A model generated the notes under the pieces. That model worked only from the letters and a program-made list of their open reading frames with translations. It had not been told where the DNA came from and searched no databases. A program made the position numbers and the translations under genes. Positions 59,687 through 64,000 of a stretch of DNA of 64,000 bases are shown here, in pieces. The stretch lies in the NCBI GenBank assembly GCA_963693365.1, contig CAVNZM010000008.1:5890001-5954000 (forward strand), read 5' to 3'. The number at the start of each line of letters is the position of its first letter. The first letter of the stretch is position 1. The DNA is from Amoebidium appalachense. Its lineage: Eukaryota; Ichthyosporea.

Positions 59687-60262
59687 TTATTTGGGCTTGT
59701 GCTTATGGCAATGGGTCGTAGATTTCACCCTGTTTTTGCAGGGATTGCCAGCCTTGGTTTTGCCCTGGCAGTACCCATTTTCCCTGCCCACACCCACCGC
59801 TGCAGCTGCAACCGGTGGCTGTGGTGCACTCATGGGTGGATCCGGAGTGGACACAGTCAGCGCGGGTACCCCGGTGCGCTCGGTGCGAGGGCGCTGCATT
59901 TCTGCGACTGTAAAGGCGGCCAGGAGGTCGTCCAGCAGGAGGTTTGCATGAGCATAGTCCCCGGCCTTGTGGGGGTGGAGGATGTTGATGGTGTTGTCGC
60001 TGTAGAGGAGGACACCGGTGGCAGGGGCAAAGCATACCCAGGGCTTGAAGCCGTCCTTGTGGTGTGGGCATGTTTTCTTTTTGTTTTTGCACTGGGCTTT
60101 TTTTGAGGGTGCAAATGCAGGGCATCGTTCGGGGTCAACCGAATCGGGGCGCAAAAGTGCGTCTCCCATTTCTAGTGTTTTGTTTTGGTGTGCACTGTTC
60201 TTGGATTGGGGTGAAGTGAGACAAAAAGTAAAAGCGAGTACTTTTTGTTGACTGGTTGATGG
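59687..60262 (-). CDS. Cys/His protein with C-terminal CxGxTxxGxxC...CxxH motif
   Basis: Ends YCQGKTKAGNPCKNRVKSTT then HCHKHKPK, a short zinc-binding motif common in large DNA viruses and phages. An earlier segment CPAFAPSKKAQCKNKKKTCP followed by HH looks like a second, related Cys/His site. The middle (LLLDDLLAAFTVAEMQRPRT) is helical, then a Pro/Ala linker. Start chosen at MPSTSQQKVLAFTF (60262); another in-frame Met is at 60304. About 190 aa, no introns. Function unknown, probably nucleic-acid or protein binding. Confidence 0.6.
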   Translation of the reverse strand, partial: PSTSQQKVLAFTFCLTSPQSKNSAHQNKTLEMGDALLRPDSVDPERCPAFAPSKKAQCKNKKKTCPHHKDGFKPWVCFAPATGVLLYSDNTINILHPHKAGDYAHANLLLDDLLAAFTVAEMQRPRTERTGVPALTVSTPDPPMSAPQPPVAAAAVGVGRENGYCQGKTKAGNPCKNRVKSTTHCHKHKPK

Positions 60263-60425
60263 CATATCAATCAATCTCTTGGTGCCAAACCACTGACCAA
60301 TCACATGGGTGTATTCACGAATTCCAATCTAAATTCGGCATCTGGAGAGAGGGGTACTGGTAAAACACAAGAGCAACACGGCATCAAGAGTTTGTACCAC
60401 AGGCAAGATCTCAGAGAGGTCACTT

Positions 60426-60746
60426 TTGGGGTGTAACACGTCGGATACTGAAAGTTTTGTGAGGTACACGTACATGTTCGACAGCACGGTCACCACAGGC
60501 ATTCTTTATGTGATATCTATATGCAGTGTCGTTGCAAATATACACTGGTACAATTTAATGAAGTCCGAACCGAATGCTAGAGAGAAAGTGAACAAAATGT
60601 ATCTGGTGTACGTCAGCGCTGCTATTGTCCTCACATGTTTATTGGTTACACCATTGATGTATGCAGTCATATACTATTTCAATAAGAAGACGGGTGCTGC
60701 GGAGTACGACACCGCTCTGAGACAAACAAGTCACTCGGACTTTTAA
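60426..60746 (+). CDS. Two-helix membrane protein, copy 2
   Basis: ESFVRYTYMFDSTVTTGILY, IHWYNLMKSEPNAREKVNKM, LVYVSAAIVLTCLLVTPLMY and the tail TSHSDF are colinear with 6256-6576. The frame opens without an ATG (TTG at 60426); the first Met is in MFDSTV at 60474, giving 90 aa, or an upstream exon joins at CCACAG near 60403. Like copy 1 it is followed by tandem arrays. Family not recognised. Confidence 0.55.
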   Translation: MGCNTSDTESFVRYTYMFDSTVTTGILYVISICSVVANIHWYNLMKSEPNAREKVNKMYLVYVSAAIVLTCLLVTPLMYAVIYYFNKKTGAAEYDTALRQTSHSDF

Positions 60747-60762
60747 TCCGATTGACGTGTCA

Positions 60763-61290
60763 CCGCGCCAGCGCTGCATACAAAAAGACCCGAAGTGGAG
60801 TATACGACAAACCCAGCGCCAGCGCTTCATACCCAAAGTGGATACAATAAAAAGACAGTTGCTGTGTGTGCAAAGCTGTGTGTGCAAAAAGAGGGGAAAT
60901 AAGCGCTGCATACAAAAAGACCCGAAGTGGAGTATACGACAAACCCAGCGCCAGCGCTTCATACCCAAAGTGGATACAATAAAAAGACAGTTGCTGTGTG
61001 TGCAAAGCTGTGTGTGCAAAAAGAGGGGAAATAAGCGCTGCATACAAAAAGACCCGAAGTGCAAACCCAGCGCCAGCGCTTCATACCCAAAGTGGATACA
61101 ATAAAAAGACAGTTGCTGTGTGTGCAAAGCTGTGTGTGCAAAAAGAGGGGAAATAAGCGCTGCATACAAAAAGACCCGAAGTGGAGTATACGACAAACCC
61201 AGCGCCAGCGCTTCATACCCAAAGTGGATACAATAAAAAGACAGTTGCTGTGTGTGCAAAGCTGTGTGTGCAAAAAGAGGGGAAATAAAT
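60763..61290 (+). repeat. 132-bp tandem repeat, four copies
   Basis: Unit with GCGCTGCATACAAAAAGACC, CGAAGTGGAGTATACGACAA, GCGCCAGCGCTTCATACCCA and CAAAGCTGTGTGTGCAAAAA. The third copy lacks 14 bp. Confidence 0.95.
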
Positions 61291-61317
61291 ACTTTAAACG
61301 TGCATGCAATATACATC

Positions 61318-61602
61318 GATAGACTTATGAAAGCACACAAACTGTGTGCCACACGGGCATGCATGCATGGGGAGGGAGTGTGGGGTGGGGGGGAGGGGGG
61401 GGGGGGGGGGAGACTTTGAACGTGCATGCAATAGACTTATGAAAGCACACAAACTGTGTGCCACACGGGCATGCATGCATCGATAGACTTATGAAAGCAC
61501 ACAAACTGTGTGCCACACGGGCATGCATGCATCGATAGACTTATGAAAGCACACAAACTGTGTGCCACACGGGCATGCATGCATGGGGAGGGAGTGTGGG
61601 GT

Positions 61603-61641
<39 letters not shown>

Positions 61642-61728
61642 GACTTTGAACGTGCATGCAATAGACTTATGAAAGCACACAAACTGTGTGCCACACGGGC
61701 ATGCATGCATGGGGAGGGAGTGTGGGGT

Positions 61729-61766
<38 letters not shown>

Positions 61767-61978
61767 GACTTTGAACGTGCATGCAATAGACTTATGAAAG
61801 CACACAAACTGTGTGCCACACGGGCATGCATGCATGGGGAGGGAGTGTGGGGTGGGGGGGGAGGGGGGGGGGGTGGGGGGGGGGGGGGGGAGACTTTGAA
61901 CGTGCATGCAATAGACTTATGAAAGCACACAAACTGTGTGCCACACGGGCATGCATGCATGGGGAGGGAGTGTGGGGT

Positions 61979-62014
<36 letters not shown>

Positions 62015-62300
62015 GACTTTGAACGTGCATGCAATAGACTTATGAAAGCACACAAACTGTGTGCCACACGGGCATGCATGCATCGATAGACTTATGAAAG
62101 CACACAAACTGTGTGCCACACGGGCATGCATGCATGGGGAGGGAGTGTGGGGTGGGGGGGGGGGGGGGAGGGGGGGGGGAGACTTTGAACGTGCATGCAA
62201 TAGACTTATGAAAGCACACAAACTGTGTGCCACACGGGCATGCATGCACGGGGAGGGAGTGTGGGGAGGGGGGGGGGGGGGGGGAGACTTTGAACGTGCA
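61318..62300 (+). repeat. Tandem repeat with variable G runs, about nine copies
   Basis: Unit with GACTTATGAAAGCACACAAA, CTGTGTGCCACACGGGCATG, CATGCATGGGGAGGGAGTGT, a G run of variable length and GAGACTTTGAACGTGCATGC. Some units lack the G run and are joined by ATCGATA. Frames here are not genes. Confidence 0.95.
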
Positions 62301-62369
62301 TGCAAGTGTGTACCAAAAGGGACCTGGACTTCTTTGTATACAATCGATATTTAATCGGTTGAAAACAGC

Positions 62370-62466
62370 AAAACAAGACTTGTACATATATAATAACCAC
62401 AAGATACTAAACCATCCAGAAGACTTGTACATATATAATAACCACAAGATACTAAACCATCCAGAA
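62370..62466 (+). repeat. 45-bp duplication
   Basis: Two copies of GACTTGTACATATATAATAA, CCACAAGATACTAAACCATC, CAGAA. Confidence 0.9.
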
Positions 62467-62644
62467 CCAGAAAAAAAAGATGCCTACATGCTATCATAAG
62501 ATGCTTGTTAACATAAATACAGAAACCGTAAGGTGCTACCAGTATCAACAGTCATATATTAAAATACATCAGCCAGCCCCTGTGGCCATACCCAGCCCCT
62601 GACACATACAACAAAATCAAAACACACCCCTCACCACTCCCAAC

Positions 62645-63898
62645 CTAATCTTCATCGTTTTCATCACTGTCCCCGTGAATAACCTGTATATCTGAAACTT
62701 GCTTTGCTCGTGTCCTGCCACTGCGGGCAGGGGCTGGTTTCTGACTCGGTTTTTGTTTCTTTGCTCGACCACTTTCTTTCCCTTTCTTCCCCTCAACCTT
62801 CTCGCCCAAAGCCATCATGTCCTCCAATTCCTCATCTAATGAGGTCTCAAATGACGTCTCTTCCTGGCGCCGTTTGTACACACCAATAGAATTATCTGAC
62901 ACCCCTCTCTTTGAACCCTGGGAATATGCAGAGGGGTTCGACATCATGGAGGCCCCAAAAGTGTGGGATTGGGTGCTGGTAACGGTGGTGAGGGACGGAT
63001 TGAAGGGGGGTACGGGCATGGAAAAACCGGTTGGGGGGAGGGGGAGAATGGGCAGGGGGAGGTTGGGGGTTTTGGGCTGAGTGGTACCGGGCGGGGGGAG
63101 GGTGGGGATGGGATTTTGATTGGTCGTACCAGGGGGGGGGGGGGGGGGGGCGAGACCGTGTTGGACGGTAATGTCGGGGAGGGGCTGGGGGTCATTCCAA
63201 TCACGAAGTCTCTGTGTGCTCTCGTCGATTGTTCTACGGTATGATTCCCTCATGGTCGCAATGTGTGACTGAAGCTTGGTAATCTCGGCCCGGTATCTTT
63301 CCCCTTCAGCCTGATGCTCCAGGATATCGGCCACCTTTCCAACAAGCTGCCCTTCGAGGTCCCGATTCTTTGCCGATAACACCTGTTCCTTTGCATCTGC
63401 AAGGTGTTTTTGTTTGGCCGCCGCCGATTTTAGCTCGGCAATTTCCCCCTTAAGGATTTGGATGTCGTGATCCTTCGTTTGTAATTCTTTCTCTGCGGCT
63501 TCCAGCTTCTCCTGCAATTCGGTGGTTGGGGTGGTGACAGCGGGTGCAGTGGCCGCAGTACCGACCTTTGCCAATGCAGAGGCAATGGCACTGTCTACTT
63601 TCGACTGCAACACAGTCTCCAAGTACTCTTCGATCATTTTTGGATCGACGGGAGCAGTGTCGCCGGAGTGTGTGGGGGGGGTGGATGGGGGGGACTTCCC
63701 CGCCGAAGTGCGGGGGGGGTTGGATGGGGGGGACTTCCCCGCCGAAGTGCGGGGGGGGTTGGATGGGGAGAGGACTTCGCCGCCGGAGTGTGGGGGGGAG
63801 TTGGATGGGGGGGGGGCTTGCGTTGTGACGGGGTCGGCGGACTTGCTGATGTTGGTTTCGTATGACCCCGACCCGGGAGCTTGCTGGGAATAATCCAT
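62645..63898 (-). CDS. Coiled-coil protein with Pro-rich linkers and basic-acidic tail
   Basis: Intronless 417-residue ORF. I start at MDYSQQAPGSGSYE (63898); an upstream in-frame Met at 63988 gives a hydrophobic leader that is probably UTR. The N-terminal part has three Pro/Ser repeats based on PPxTSAGKSPPSNPP (about 22 bp-scale DNA repeats at 63660-63800), a long coiled coil of about 120 residues (ELQEKLEAAEKELQTKDHDI ... RYRAEITKLQSHIATMRESY), Pro-rich repeats, then KRRQEETSFETSLDEELEDM, a Lys-rich segment and an acidic end GDSDENDED. No family recognised; scaffold-like. The basic-then-acidic ending recalls the protein at 7151. Confidence 0.65.
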   Translation of the reverse strand: MDYSQQAPGSGSYETNISKSADPVTTQAPPPSNSPPHSGGEVLSPSNPPRTSAGKSPPSNPPRTSAGKSPPSTPPTHSGDTAPVDPKMIEEYLETVLQSKVDSAIASALAKVGTAATAPAVTTPTTELQEKLEAAEKELQTKDHDIQILKGEIAELKSAAAKQKHLADAKEQVLSAKNRDLEGQLVGKVADILEHQAEGERYRAEITKLQSHIATMRESYRRTIDESTQRLRDWNDPQPLPDITVQHGLAPPPPPPGTTNQNPIPTLPPPGTTQPKTPNLPLPILPLPPTGFSMPVPPFNPSLTTVTSTQSHTFGASMMSNPSAYSQGSKRGVSDNSIGVYKRRQEETSFETSLDEELEDMMALGEKVEGKKGKESGRAKKQKPSQKPAPARSGRTRAKQVSDIQVIHGDSDENDED

Positions 63899-64000
63899 CG
63901 TGACAGTTTTCACAAAAAAAAAGGATAAACAAAGGGAAAAAAAGAAAGGAAGTCTTACGTTTCTCTGCGCAAACACAGTCGTGTGCAAACCCAGTCGTGA

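Noticed and set aside
61318-62300. CRISPR-like repeated array
   Set aside because: The units are contiguous tandem repeats without unique spacers, in a eukaryotic context.

Overview
This is nuclear DNA of a eukaryote. The genes are split by spliceosomal introns (GT..AG), encode mitochondrial and isoprenoid enzymes of opisthokont type, and sit among very long homopolymers, CA/TG microsatellites and tandem arrays. A consensus TACTAAC-type branch site, vertebrate-like start contexts and an Mlx/Mondo-like bHLH-zipper protein suggest a unicellular relative of animals or a related opisthokont. An ichthyosporean is my best guess, but the sequence alone does not prove it. Positions 5228-5727 are a 500-N scaffold gap.

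Layout: (a) 484-4552 (-), GFM2, the mitochondrial EF-G2 recycling factor, with a divergent promoter toward a gene at 5016 that runs into the gap. (b) 5.7-16.5 kb, a block without recognisable host genes: a small secreted Cys-rich protein, a two-helix membrane protein, an AT-hook-like acidic protein, a charged protein, a coiled-coil protein, and several tandem arrays ending in about 33 copies of a 93-bp unit. (c) 16.5-17.24 kb, a terminus-like zone with a hairpin block, a 455-bp near-perfect palindrome and a short motif. (d) 18.68-22.22 kb (+), IDI1 in four coding exons. (e) 23.48-31.23 kb (+), a bHLH-zipper transcription factor in seven coding exons. (f) 33.30-42.56 kb, a 9.26-kb Ty3-like retroelement with inverted rather than direct ends, itself hit by a gutted piggyBac-like element, lying between two possible exons of a coiled-coil gene. 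(g) 43-47.8 kb, dispersed repeats and a decayed copy of a repeated ORF. (h) 47.84-53.08 kb (-), COQ2 in seven exons. (i) 54-59.3 kb, repeats, the better copy of the repeated ORF, and a second terminus-like zone that mirrors zone (c). (j) 59.3-64 kb, a second block without recognisable host genes: tandem arrays, a Cys/His protein with a motif common in large DNA viruses, a paralogue of the two-helix membrane protein and a coiled-coil protein.

IDI1 (IPP/DMAPP interconversion) and COQ2 (prenylation of 4-hydroxybenzoate) act in the same broad isoprenoid-to-ubiquinone route. GFM2 serves mitochondrial translation. Blocks (b) and (j) face each other through inverted homologous ends (16.5 and 59.3 kb). 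The simplest readings are two endogenised mobile or viral elements on either side of host DNA, or one very large repeat-bounded segment.

Single-base frameshifts at G/C runs occur in GFM2, the Cys-rich gene, the charged protein and gag-pol. Many are probably consensus errors at homopolymers, but a 4-bp duplication in the RT is not of that type.
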